Shown here in pieces: positions 35,304 through 43,032 of a stretch of DNA of 64,000 bases. The stretch is from the NCBI GenBank assembly GCA_964534995.1, contig CAZHSC010000003.1:1-64000 (forward strand), in the 5' to 3' direction. A program made the translations under genes and the position numbers. The notes under the pieces were generated by a model. The model did no database searches and was not told the origin of the DNA. It saw only the letters and a list, made by a program, of their open reading frames with translations. The number at the start of each line of letters is the position of its first letter. The stretch's first letter is position 1. The DNA is from JAJTFW01 sp964534995 (lineage in GTDB: Bacteria; Bacteroidota; Bacteroidia; AKYH767-A; OLB10).

Positions 35304-36320
35304 TCAGTCCCGGATATAAGGATAATCATCCTGTACATATACATCCCTGAACAATTCTGCGGATTCCGGATAGGGGGATTCTTCAGCGAATTTTACACTG
35401 TCCTCCACGATATCATGTATGCGTTCGTTGATTTTTTCTATATCCGCTTCTGATGCCATTTTGTGGTTCAGCAGCGTCTGCCTGACAATCTCTACAGGAT
35501 CCTGTGCCTTATAGCTTTCTACTTCCTCTTTGGTGCGGTATTTTGCCGGGTCACTCATGGAGTGCCCCCTGAAACGGTACGTTTTTATTTCGAGAAACAC
35601 AGGACCTTTCTCACGGGCATGCCTTGCCGCCATTTCCATGGCTTCATGCACCGATTCCACGCTCATGCCGTCAACAGGATACGATGGCATATCGTAAGCA
35701 AGGCCTATTTTGTATAAGTCATGCACATTGGACGTTCGTTGAACGGAAGTGCCCATGGCATATGCATTGTTCTCTACAATAAAAACAACAGGTAACTCCC
35801 ACAGCATGGCCATATTGAAGGCTTCATGCAGGGCTCCCTGCCGTACGGCGCCATCACCAAAATAGCAGGCACAGATGTTTCCTGTTTTATTGTATTTCTC
35901 GGCGAAGGCGATACCTGCTCCCAGTGGAATCTGTGCCCCCACAATACCGTGTCCCCCAAAAAATCTTTTCTCTTTTGAAAACATGTGCATCGATCCCCCC
36001 TTGCCTTTCGAACATCCCGTGATCTTCCCAAATAATTCCGCCATTACTTCACGGGCGCTGATCCCTTTACCAAGGGCATGTGCATGATCACGGTAGGCGG
36101 TTATCATCGCGTCTTCAGGCTTCAATACACTCATAGCTCCCGCAACAACGGCTTCCTGACCAATGTATAAATGGCAAAATCCTTTGATCTTTTGCATGCC
36201 ATACAACTGACCGGCCCGCTCTTCAAAACGTCGCATCAGTTGCATGTCTTCATACCATTTCAGGTATTGCCCGGCGCTGTATTTGGGTTTCGTCTTCTTC
36301 GTCTTGGTGGCTGTATCCAT
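35304..36320 (-). CDS. pdhA: pyruvate dehydrogenase E1 component, alpha subunit
   Basis: This 338-residue thiamine diphosphate enzyme decarboxylates pyruvate as part of the pyruvate dehydrogenase complex. The cofactor motif GDGAVRQGALHEAFNMA at about residues 156-172, with ENNAYAM at about 183-189, matches the Gly-Asp-Gly...Asn signature. The regulatory loop RFRGHSMSDPAKYRT at about 250-264 is also present. It is transcribed toward pdhC. A TATTTTTG box ends 5 bases before its ATG, which points to a very short or absent leader. Confidence 0.95.
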   Translation of the reverse strand: MDTATKTKKTKPKYSAGQYLKWYEDMQLMRRFEERAGQLYGMQKIKGFCHLYIGQEAVVAGAMSVLKPEDAMITAYRDHAHALGKGISAREVMAELFGKITGCSKGKGGSMHMFSKEKRFFGGHGIVGAQIPLGAGIAFAEKYNKTGNICACYFGDGAVRQGALHEAFNMAMLWELPVVFIVENNAYAMGTSVQRTSNVHDLYKIGLAYDMPSYPVDGMSVESVHEAMEMAARHAREKGPVFLEIKTYRFRGHSMSDPAKYRTKEEVESYKAQDPVEIVRQTLLNHKMASEADIEKINERIHDIVEDSVKFAEESPYPESAELFRDVYVQDDYPYIRD

Positions 36321-36325
36321 AGCGG

Positions 36326-36333
36326 CAAAAATA
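36326..36333 (-). promoter_or_regulatory. -7 promoter box TATTTTTG abutting the pdhA start codon
   Basis: On the minus strand the box is followed by CCGCT and the pdhA ATG. A TTTG element on the same strand stands 24 bases upstream (36358-36361), slightly beyond the usual spacing. Confidence 0.5.
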
Positions 36334-36574
36334 AGGAAAGCGGGGGTAACTCTCCTACAAATACCTTTCAGGAAAATTCGCCCGGCCTCCTCAATAAATT
36401 ATTTGTAACATACTGAAATATAAAAATTTAGTAAAGTTCAGATGGATGTATTCCGGAATTACTTTTCAATAGGCTGCAAGGTCTTGCCGGGCATAGCGAA
36501 AACCAGGTAGTGGTGTTTTGGATAATTTTCGCAAAATGGAAGGGAGATTTTTCCGGAAAAATGGCTACTTAGCT

Positions 36575-37063
36575 TTACTTTAAAGCGTCTCCGCTGAACA
36601 GAAAAGGAAGCAACTGGGCAACGCAATCGGATACGATATAAGTACCATGCCCTCCTTCCATGATAAGGCGTATCGAATGCGCGTAGCGGTGTTCATATTC
36701 TGCCATCACCTGCCGGCAGTCGCCGCAGGGACTGATGGGTACGGAAGGGGTTTTATGACCTTCGGGAAATGCGGTAATGGCAATGGCGATAATTTTCTTA
36801 CCCGGATGTTGCGCCCCTGCAGCGAACAGGGCTACGCGCTCGGCGCAAAGCCCTGAGGGGTAGGCAGCGTTTTCCTGGTTACTTCCACGCACAATGATTC
36901 CATTTTCCAGTAAAACGGCAGCCCCCACGTGAAAGCGGGAATAGGGAGCGTAGGCGTCAAGGGCCGCCTTCCTGGCTTCCTCCATCAACAGCTTGTCCGC
37001 ATCGCTTAATTCTTCAAATGAATTGTATTTTTCAAAATGACTGTCGAGTGTAATTTTTTGCAT
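36575..37063 (-). CDS. cdd: cytidine deaminase
   Basis: Cdd deaminates cytidine and deoxycytidine to the uridine forms in pyrimidine salvage. The zinc-site motif CAERVALFAAG lies near residue 80, and SPCGDCRQV near 112 supplies the two further Cys ligands. I set the start at ATG 37063 (162 residues), because the promoter box at 37082-37089 overlaps the upstream ATG at 37084 and would place transcription start after it. It is a single gene, upstream of pdhA on the same strand with a 254-base gap. Confidence 0.93.
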   Translation of the reverse strand: MQKITLDSHFEKYNSFEELSDADKLLMEEARKAALDAYAPYSRFHVGAAVLLENGIIVRGSNQENAAYPSGLCAERVALFAAGAQHPGKKIIAIAITAFPEGHKTPSVPISPCGDCRQVMAEYEHRYAHSIRLIMEGGHGTYIVSDCVAQLLPFLFSGDALK

Positions 37064-37081
37064 AAAATGATTTTTCCATTT

Positions 37082-37089
37082 CAAAGGTA
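37082..37089 (-). promoter_or_regulatory. -7 promoter box TACCTTTG for cdd
   Basis: This minus-strand match to TAnnTTTG lies 18 bases upstream of the ATG at 37063 and overlaps the ATG at 37084. It decides the start in favour of 37063. Confidence 0.5.
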
Positions 37090-37230
37090 ATGAATTTGAA
37101 GGTTCAGTTACATGGCTGTAACCTGGTGTTGGTTATCTTCCATCCGTCTTGGTTAAATCAGCGTCAACATGCAGCAGGCGGTGAGCTGAAAGATGCTTAT
37201 CCTGAAGGGAAGGTGATACCGGGGCGCTGG

Positions 37231-37259
37231 TTGAAAGCTGTGAATTCTGTGTAATTTTG
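37231..37259 (+). promoter_or_regulatory. promoter TTG-N18-TAATTTTG for GNAT gene
   Basis: TTG at 37231-37233 and TAATTTTG at 37252-37259 fit the -33/-7 spacing. The box ends 7 bases before the ATG at 37267, so the transcript would have almost no leader. Confidence 0.5.
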
Positions 37260-37266
37260 ATTCGTT

Positions 37267-38067
37267 ATGCATATTCAAAATTTTGAAAGTGACGACCTGG
37301 GATTGCTGAAGCCGCTGGAGCCGGAAGGCTGGGGTGACCTGGTACCCCGTTTTACCTTCTTCCTGTCAAATGAAAATATGCATCCGGTAAAAATGGTTTT
37401 TGAAGATAAAATTGTAGCCCTGGGGGCCAGCATTACTTTTCCGGAATCGGTATGGCTGGCATGCATTATCACGCATCCGGATTACCGCAACAGGGGTTTG
37501 GGTGGGAAGATGACAAAATACCTGATTGATTCGGTTGACAGGGACCAAAGACCCTCCATTAACCTGATTGCCACACCTGCCGGATATCCGCTCTACAAGC
37601 GCCTTGGTTTTATAACTGATAGTATCTACGAACATTTTAGTTCTGTACACCTGAATATCGCGGTTCCTGATGGTGACATGCCCGGAAATACTGTTGAAAA
37701 TGATTACAGTCGCATCGTTGAAATGGACAGAAGGGTTTCCGGCGAGGACAGGAGCCTGTTGCTGAAGAAATATTTACGTGACGCCATTGTATACCGCACG
37801 GGCAATAACCTTCGTGGCGTATATTTTCCGGGCCTTGGAGAAGGAATGATCCTTGCAGAGGATGACGAGGCGGGAATACAGCTGATGAACCGTCGCCTGA
37901 TAACAAAGACGGACGCGGTAATACCTGTTGATAACCAAAGCGCCATTCATCATTTAAAAGTAAGGGGTATTTTGCCCTATCGGATATCCACGCGTATGTA
38001 TATTGGTAAGAAAACGGAATGGCGGCCCGGTGCCCTTTTTAACAGGATAGGAGGGCAGTTGGGCTGA
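37267..38067 (+). CDS. GNAT acetyltransferase with C-terminal Acetyltransf_18-like domain
   Basis: This 266-residue protein has a GNAT domain with the acetyl-CoA motif CIITHPDYRNRGLGGKMTKYL at about residues 63-83, then TPAGYPLYKRLGFITDS. The C-terminal half (about 130-266) has no GNAT motif but contains the LMNRRLITKTDAVIPV segment, as in two-domain GNATs such as the YitH group. Substrate unknown. It is transcribed alone and converges with dnaJ across a clear terminator. Confidence 0.8.
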   Translation: MHIQNFESDDLGLLKPLEPEGWGDLVPRFTFFLSNENMHPVKMVFEDKIVALGASITFPESVWLACIITHPDYRNRGLGGKMTKYLIDSVDRDQRPSINLIATPAGYPLYKRLGFITDSIYEHFSSVHLNIAVPDGDMPGNTVENDYSRIVEMDRRVSGEDRSLLLKKYLRDAIVYRTGNNLRGVYFPGLGEGMILAEDDEAGIQLMNRRLITKTDAVIPVDNQSAIHHLKVRGILPYRISTRMYIGKKTEWRPGALFNRIGGQLG

Positions 38068-38150
38068 AGGTGCCTGGCAGCAGTGACTGCTTTTATAGGT
38101 TATTTGCTGAGGGCAGGTGTTTCCAGGCGTGGGTTTAACTTATTTACATT

Positions 38151-38193
38151 AAAAAAGGTCATCCCATGCATGGCAGTGATGACCTTTTTTTTT
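38151..38193. terminator. bidirectional intrinsic terminator
   Basis: AAAAAAGGTCATC (38151-38163) pairs with GATGACCTTTTTTTTT (from 38178), with a loop of 14 bases. T-rich tails are present on both strands, serving the convergent GNAT and dnaJ transcripts. Confidence 0.85.
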
Positions 38194-38221
38194 CCGGGAT
38201 TTATGAGTCCGGTACGTGAGA

Positions 38222-39382
38222 TCAGTTGAAATATTCTTTCATCCGCTCAAAGAAACTCTTGTCGCCTTTACCCGGCTTCGGTTTAAAATTTTCGGCATCG
38301 CGCAACTTTTCCAGAGTTTTCTTTTCTTCTGAACTTAATTGCTGGGGCGTCCAAACGTTGATGTTGACCAACAGATCGCCGCGTGTATATGAATTCAAAG
38401 CGGGAACGCCTTTTCCTTTCAGCCGCAGTACCTTGCCCCCCTGAGTGCCGGGTTCTATTTTGATTTTTGCCTTCCCCTCCAGCGTAGGTACTTCAACGGA
38501 AGCCCCGAGGGCGGCATCAATAAAACTGACATATAAATCATAAATCAGATGATCGCCGTCTCTTTGCAATTGCGGATGTGGAATCTCTTCCACAACAATC
38601 AGCAAGTCGCCGGGTATTCCACCGCGCTCCGCTGCATTTCCTTTTCCACTAACGGTGAGCTGCATACCCTCGGCAACTCCGGGTGGTATATTGATACTTA
38701 TGATTTCTTCTCCTTGCTGCACCCCCGAACCATGGCAGGACTTACACTTGTCGGTAATGGTCTGACCTTCGCCATTACAGGCAGGACAAGTGGTGATGGT
38801 TTGCATTTGGCCGAGGAAGCTGTTTGTCACGCGCCTGATTTGGCCGCTACCCTTACAGGTATTGCAGGTAGAGAAGGCCCCTGAGCCGGCCTGGGCGCCG
38901 GATCCGCCACAAGACTGACAACCGATATTTTTATTAACCTTAATTTTCTTCTCGGTACCTTTTGCGATTTCCTCGAGGCTCAGTTTTACCTTTATGCGCA
39001 GGTTGGTACCACGGTTAACAGTTCTCCTGCCGCCGCGTCCGCCGCCCCCACCGCCAAAAAAGCTTTCGAAGGGATTTCCGCCGCCACCAAAAATATCTCC
39101 GAACTGGCTGAAGATATCTTCCATGTTCATCCCCTGACCGCCAAATCCGCCATTGCCGCCCATGCCACTGTGGCCGAACTGGTCGTACCTGCTTTTCTTT
39201 TCAGGATTGCTTAATACTTCATACGCTTCCGCGGCCTCTTTAAATTTATCTTCCGCCGTTTTATCCCCGGGGTTCTTATCGGGGTGGAACTTGAGTGCCA
39301 ACTGCCGGTAGGCTTTCTTGATCTCTGCTTCCGTAGCGTTTTTCGCGACTCCTAATACTTCGTAATAATCTCTTTTTGCCAT
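38222..39382 (-). CDS. dnaJ: chaperone DnaJ
   Basis: This 386-residue co-chaperone of DnaK has the J domain at residues 1-70 with the HPD motif in KFHPDKNPGD (about 31-40). A Gly/Phe-rich segment follows at about 72-125. The zinc-finger domain has four CxxCxGxG repeats (CQSCGGSG, CNTCKGSG, CPACNGEG, CKSCHGSG). The C-terminal substrate-binding and dimerisation domains follow. It is downstream of grpE with an 11-base gap, one operon with the promoter at 40003-40035. Confidence 0.97.
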   Translation of the reverse strand: MAKRDYYEVLGVAKNATEAEIKKAYRQLALKFHPDKNPGDKTAEDKFKEAAEAYEVLSNPEKKSRYDQFGHSGMGGNGGFGGQGMNMEDIFSQFGDIFGGGGNPFESFFGGGGGGRGGRRTVNRGTNLRIKVKLSLEEIAKGTEKKIKVNKNIGCQSCGGSGAQAGSGAFSTCNTCKGSGQIRRVTNSFLGQMQTITTCPACNGEGQTITDKCKSCHGSGVQQGEEIISINIPPGVAEGMQLTVSGKGNAAERGGIPGDLLIVVEEIPHPQLQRDGDHLIYDLYVSFIDAALGASVEVPTLEGKAKIKIEPGTQGGKVLRLKGKGVPALNSYTRGDLLVNINVWTPQQLSSEEKKTLEKLRDAENFKPKPGKGDKSFFERMKEYFN

Positions 39383-39393
39383 GTGTTATTCTC

Positions 39394-39984
39394 CTAACTG
39401 CCTACCACTACCTTTGCGTAGCGGATTACCTTTTCATTGAGCCAATATCCTTTTTCTATTTCATCTACGATTTTACCCTTCATGGCGGGATTGTCAACCG
39501 GTATTTTAGTAATGGCCTCATGGAGTTCCACATCAAATTCTTTTCCGAGTGAATCCATGGCTTTGAGTCCTTTTTGCTCAAGGCTGCTCAGGAGTTTCTG
39601 GTGTATTAACACTATGCCTTCCTTTAAAGCCGGATCTGTGGCAGGGCTCATCGCCTTGATAGCCCTTTCAAAATCATCGATTACCGGTAGGAGGGAGGCA
39701 CTGATGTCGGCGCTGGCATTTTTTATCAAATCCACTCTTTCCTTGCTGCTTCTCCTTTTATAATTTTCGAATTCGGCGTACAGGCGCAGGTGGTTGTCTT
39801 TTAATTCTTTGATTTCCTTCTCCAGTTTTCCTACAGGATCTTCCTCAAGGGGCTTTTGTTCTGAAGCTTCTGCTTCTGACGAACGTTTGATTTCTTCGGC
39901 AATAGGGTTATCGTTTAAGTCACTCTGTTTTTCCGTTTCCTGGCTCATCGCTTTTCTGTTACTAAATAGGTTTCTGATATTCAT
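39394..39984 (-). CDS. grpE: nucleotide exchange factor GrpE
   Basis: GrpE releases ADP from DnaK. This protein has a long N-terminal helical, acidic region (about residues 30-90), a coiled coil, and the C-terminal beta-domain with the pattern VELHEAITKIPVDNPAMKGKIVDEIEKGYWLNEKVIR (read across about 145-185). I place the start at ATG 39984 (196 residues), since the promoter box at 40003-40010 overlaps the frame before it. ATG 39948 (MSQETEK) is a second choice. It is followed by dnaJ 11 bases on. Confidence 0.93.
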   Translation of the reverse strand: MNIRNLFSNRKAMSQETEKQSDLNDNPIAEEIKRSSEAEASEQKPLEEDPVGKLEKEIKELKDNHLRLYAEFENYKRRSSKERVDLIKNASADISASLLPVIDDFERAIKAMSPATDPALKEGIVLIHQKLLSSLEQKGLKAMDSLGKEFDVELHEAITKIPVDNPAMKGKIVDEIEKGYWLNEKVIRYAKVVVGS

Positions 39985-40002
39985 GAATTTTTTGGGCCGA
40001 AA

Positions 40003-40035
40003 CAAAAATACTGCCATCCTGCAATAGTAGACAAA
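40003..40035 (-). promoter_or_regulatory. Bacteroidota promoter (TTTG-N21-TATTTTTG) for grpE-dnaJ
   Basis: On the minus strand TTTG (40032-40035) and TATTTTTG (40003-40010) are 21 bases apart. The leader to ATG 39984 is about 13-18 bases. No CIRCE-type inverted repeat was seen near it. Confidence 0.65.
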
Positions 40036-40058
40036 TTGGCAGTATTTACATAAAGTAA

Positions 40059-40083
40059 GAAGCTGTCCTTTTGAGACAGCCTC
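40059..40083 (-). terminator. intrinsic terminator downstream of the TlpA-type gene
   Basis: On the minus strand GAGGCTGTC and GACAGCTTC form a 9-bp stem (one G-T pair) with loop TCAAAAG, followed by a T-rich stretch TTACTTTA. It separates the thioredoxin gene from the grpE-dnaJ promoter. Confidence 0.7.
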
Positions 40084-40129
40084 TTATAATTAGATGGTTT
40101 GAAGGGAGTATTTTACTTTACCCGCCTGA

Positions 40130-40711
40130 TTATTTTGTTTCTTTTGATTTATCAGGTGCGGAGGCACTGCTTTTCGCGAGCAGGGATTCGAGGGTTGCTT
40201 CGAGATTCGCACCTCTGAGTTGACGGGCAATGATAACACCGTTTCCGTCTATCAGGTAGTTGGCAGGTATTGAATTGACCCCATACATAGCTGCCGGTTT
40301 CGACTGCCATCCTCCCAGATCGCTTACATGATAGGGCCATTCCAGCTTATCTTTCGCAATGGCCTTGATCCAAGCTTCTTTATTCTGATCGAGGCTTACA
40401 CTGTAAATGGTAAAGCCTTTTCCATTTTTAAATTTCTGGTCTTTGTACTTCAGGTAGGCTGCAACAACATGTGGATTTTCCATTCTGCAGGGTCCGCACC
40501 AGCTGGCCCAGAAATCAAGAAGCACCATTTGACCTTTGAGGGAACTGAGCGCAATGGTTTTGCCTTCGGGACTGGTGAATGCCAGATCGATGGCTTTGTT
40601 ACCCACCGCGGTACCCGTTGAACCTTGTGATCCTTTTGTGAAAGAGGAAAGTGAGATAGCTGCCAGAGCTAAGAAACCGCTGAAGCCCAGCAGAATAGTG
40701 ATTTTTTTCAT
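40130..40711 (-). CDS. TlpA/ResA-type envelope thioredoxin
   Basis: This 193-residue protein has an N-terminal signal or anchor (hydrophobic at about 5-25). The thioredoxin-like active site WCGPC is at about residues 71-75, in DFWASWCGPCRMENPHV. The LEWPYHVSDLGG and GVNSIPANYLIDGNGVI segments include the cis-Pro region (SIPANYL), typical of the AhpC/TSA and TlpA group. It probably reduces disulphides outside the cytoplasm, for example in cytochrome c maturation. A TATTTTTG box at 40752-40759 is its candidate promoter. Confidence 0.9.
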   Translation of the reverse strand: MKKITILLGFSGFLALAAISLSSFTKGSQGSTGTAVGNKAIDLAFTSPEGKTIALSSLKGQMVLLDFWASWCGPCRMENPHVVAAYLKYKDQKFKNGKGFTIYSVSLDQNKEAWIKAIAKDKLEWPYHVSDLGGWQSKPAAMYGVNSIPANYLIDGNGVIIARQLRGANLEATLESLLAKSSASAPDKSKETK

Positions 40712-40751
40712 ATTGCTTTAAGATGTTTTCAGTTAAGACGCGGAGGAATGG

Positions 40752-40759
40752 CAAAAATA
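40752..40759 (-). promoter_or_regulatory. -7 promoter box TATTTTTG
   Basis: This minus-strand match to TAnnTTTG lies 40 bases upstream of the ATG at 40711 of the TlpA-type gene. The -33 element is not evident. Confidence 0.4.
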
Positions 40760-40890
40760 GTACCAAATAGAAATAATCAGTTAATTTTTCAATGAATTTC
40801 AGCCAATTAATGATAAACAGATCAGACGCATCTCAGGCTATTTGACCTGCTGCTTATAAAGAATCAGGAAGGTGGGGAAATCCCGGACGA

Positions 40891-42243
40891 TTATATTCTT
40901 TTTATCTGGGCGCCCAGGGCATTTAACCGCTCATCGATGCGTTCATACCCTCTGTCAATTTGCTCAATATTATGAATGACGCTCTTTCCTTTGGCGCTCA
41001 TGGCAGCAATCAGCAAGGCTACCCCGGCGCGAATGTCGGGTGAGGTCATTTGTATGCCCTTCAGCGGGTGTTTACGTGCCAGCCCGATCACGGTAGCGCG
41101 GTGGGGGTCGCAAAGAATAATTTGGGCACCCATATCAATCAGTTTGTCAACAAAGAAGAGCCGGCTTTCAAACATTTTTTGGTGAACGAGAACGGTTCCC
41201 TTGGCTTGTGTGGCGGTAACCAGGATTACGCTCAGCAGGTCGGGCGTAAAGCCGGGCCAGATCTGGTCAGCAATCGTCAGAATAGACCCGTCAATAAAGG
41301 TGTCTATTTCATAAAGTTCCTGGGCAGGGATATAAATATCATCGTCCCTGAATTCCATCTTTATTCCCAATCGCTGAAATGTAGAAGGGATGATACCAAG
41401 ATGTTTGAGGCCCACATTTTTTATGGTCAGCTCGCTTTGGGTCATGGCTGCCAGCCCGATAAAGGAGCCCACTTCAATCATGTCAGGCAGGATGCGGTGC
41501 CGGGTTCCTTTTAGCGAAGTTACCCCTTCGATGACAAGTAAATTGGAACCAATGCCACTTATTTTTGCTCCCATGGCATTCAGCATTTTGCACAACTGCT
41601 GCAGGTAGGGTTCACAGGCAGCATTGTAAATCGTAGTGGTACCTTCAGCCATCACAGCTGCCATCACGATATTGGCGGTGCCGGTTACCGATGCTTCATC
41701 GAGAAGCATGTAGGTTCCCTTGAGGTGTTGCGCATCAACCCTGTAAAAATTATCATTGCTGTCAAAGTCAAATTTTGCTCCCAGGTTCTGAAAGCCGATG
41801 AAATGCGTGTCGAGGCGGCGGCGACCGATTTTATCTCCGCCCGGCCGGGGAATGGCTGCTTTCCCATAGCGTGCCAACAGTGGTCCGATGATCATAATCG
41901 AACCGCGCAATGCGGCACCCAGCTTGGCGAATTCTTTTGTTTCAAGGTAGCTGAGGTCGATGTTTTGCGCGCGGAAGGAAAAAGTATTCGGAGCTATTTT
42001 TTCTGTTTGCACGCCCATTTTCCCAAGGAGTTCAATCAGTTTGATGACATCGCGGATTTCCGGTACATTTTCAATAAGGCATTCTTCCGGTGTAAGAAGT
42101 ACGGCACAAAGAATCTGCAGCGCTTCGTTTTTTGCCCCCTGCGGTTCAATGGAACCCTGTAATTTGCAGCCCCCGGTAATTTCAAAGCTGCCTCCGGTAA
42201 GTTGTGTTGTTTCGGCGGGATTATTTGCCACGGCTGTATCCAT
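40891..42243 (-). CDS. murA: UDP-N-acetylglucosamine 1-carboxyvinyltransferase with Asp at the fosfomycin-target position
   Basis: MurA starts peptidoglycan precursor synthesis by adding enolpyruvate to UDP-GlcNAc. This 450-residue protein has the family pattern throughout, for example GCKLQGSIEPQGAKNEALQ near the N-terminus. At about residue 137 the active-site loop reads RPGGDKIGRR. The Cys of the E. coli enzyme (Cys115, the fosfomycin target) is replaced by Asp (codon 41833-41835). In other bacteria this change removes the alkylation site and gives natural fosfomycin resistance. The start overlaps the upstream DUF4290 gene by 23 bases. Confidence 0.95.
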   Translation of the reverse strand: MDTAVANNPAETTQLTGGSFEITGGCKLQGSIEPQGAKNEALQILCAVLLTPEECLIENVPEIRDVIKLIELLGKMGVQTEKIAPNTFSFRAQNIDLSYLETKEFAKLGAALRGSIMIIGPLLARYGKAAIPRPGGDKIGRRRLDTHFIGFQNLGAKFDFDSNDNFYRVDAQHLKGTYMLLDEASVTGTANIVMAAVMAEGTTTIYNAACEPYLQQLCKMLNAMGAKISGIGSNLLVIEGVTSLKGTRHRILPDMIEVGSFIGLAAMTQSELTIKNVGLKHLGIIPSTFQRLGIKMEFRDDDIYIPAQELYEIDTFIDGSILTIADQIWPGFTPDLLSVILVTATQAKGTVLVHQKMFESRLFFVDKLIDMGAQIILCDPHRATVIGLARKHPLKGIQMTSPDIRAGVALLIAAMSAKGKSVIHNIEQIDRGYERIDERLNALGAQIKRI

Positions 42244-42850
42244 TGCTGGGATTACGTTTTCTGAGGGTATTGTTCTTTTTATTCCTTCTGTCGGCTTCCC
42301 TTAAGTCGATAAACCTGTTGGTGAGTTTCATGTCCTCACGGATCTCCAGCTTGCCTCCTGAAAATTCCCGTAGTTGTTCACGTATTACTTCATCATCAAC
42401 AGAGTCACGGTTCCAGGTAAGATAGCTCATCTTCATAAAATTAGCGATGGCTTCTACCACCTGCTGGCGTTCCGGTCCTTCTTCCATCTTCAGCGCTTCC
42501 TTGATCATGAGTTCAACCGTGCTGCCATAATGTCTCAGTTTTATGTTTTTCTGAGGATAAGGCAGTGGCGAAGGTTTTACATGCGTAAGGTCTTTATCGG
42601 GCATTGGAAAAGGTGAATCACAATCCAGTTTGAAATCAGAGATGATATACATGTGATCCCATAACTTATGTTTATAGTCGGAAAATTCACGGAGGCTCGG
42701 ATTTAAAACCGCCATGGCATTGACGATGGTCTTAGCTGCCTTTGATCTTTCATCGCGGTCTTCGAGTTGAACAGCGTATTCCACCATTTCCTGAATGGAG
42801 CGGCCGTATTCTGAAATAATGAGTGCTTTTCTGGAGGTATTATATTGCAT
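42221..42850 (-). CDS. DUF4290 domain protein
   Basis: This protein is 209 residues from ATG 42850 (MQYNTSRKALIISEYGR). The frame extends upstream to 42904, but the promoter box at 42881-42888 lies inside that extension. The N-terminus and the segment TLKLYSGEYLG-like helices fit DUF4290, a Bacteroidota family of unknown function. It is almost wholly helical, with Lys/Glu-rich stretches. Its stop overlaps the start of murA by 23 bases, so the two are co-translated. Conserved coupling to murA would suggest a cell-wall role. Confidence 0.8.
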   Translation of the reverse strand: MQYNTSRKALIISEYGRSIQEMVEYAVQLEDRDERSKAAKTIVNAMAVLNPSLREFSDYKHKLWDHMYIISDFKLDCDSPFPMPDKDLTHVKPSPLPYPQKNIKLRHYGSTVELMIKEALKMEEGPERQQVVEAIANFMKMSYLTWNRDSVDDEVIREQLREFSGGKLEIREDMKLTNRFIDLREADRRNKKNNTLRKRNPSNGYSRGK

Positions 42851-42880
42851 GCTATAGAATGGAAATACTTTTATAATGGT

Positions 42881-42888
42881 CAAAGGTA
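42881..42888 (-). promoter_or_regulatory. -7 promoter box TACCTTTG for DUF4290-murA
   Basis: This minus-strand match to TAnnTTTG lies 30 bases upstream of ATG 42850. No clear -33 element was found. Confidence 0.4.
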
Positions 42889-43032
42889 AGGAATATAACG
42901 ACATAAATTACCCTCCCGCCTTTCAGGTTTTTAACACGTTTCAAGCTGATTGGCGAGTCCCCTCAATGATGTTTTCATAAGAATCTGAAAAGTAAAAGGT
43001 GTTGCGGGTGGGGTGCGTAAATAACCCAAAGT

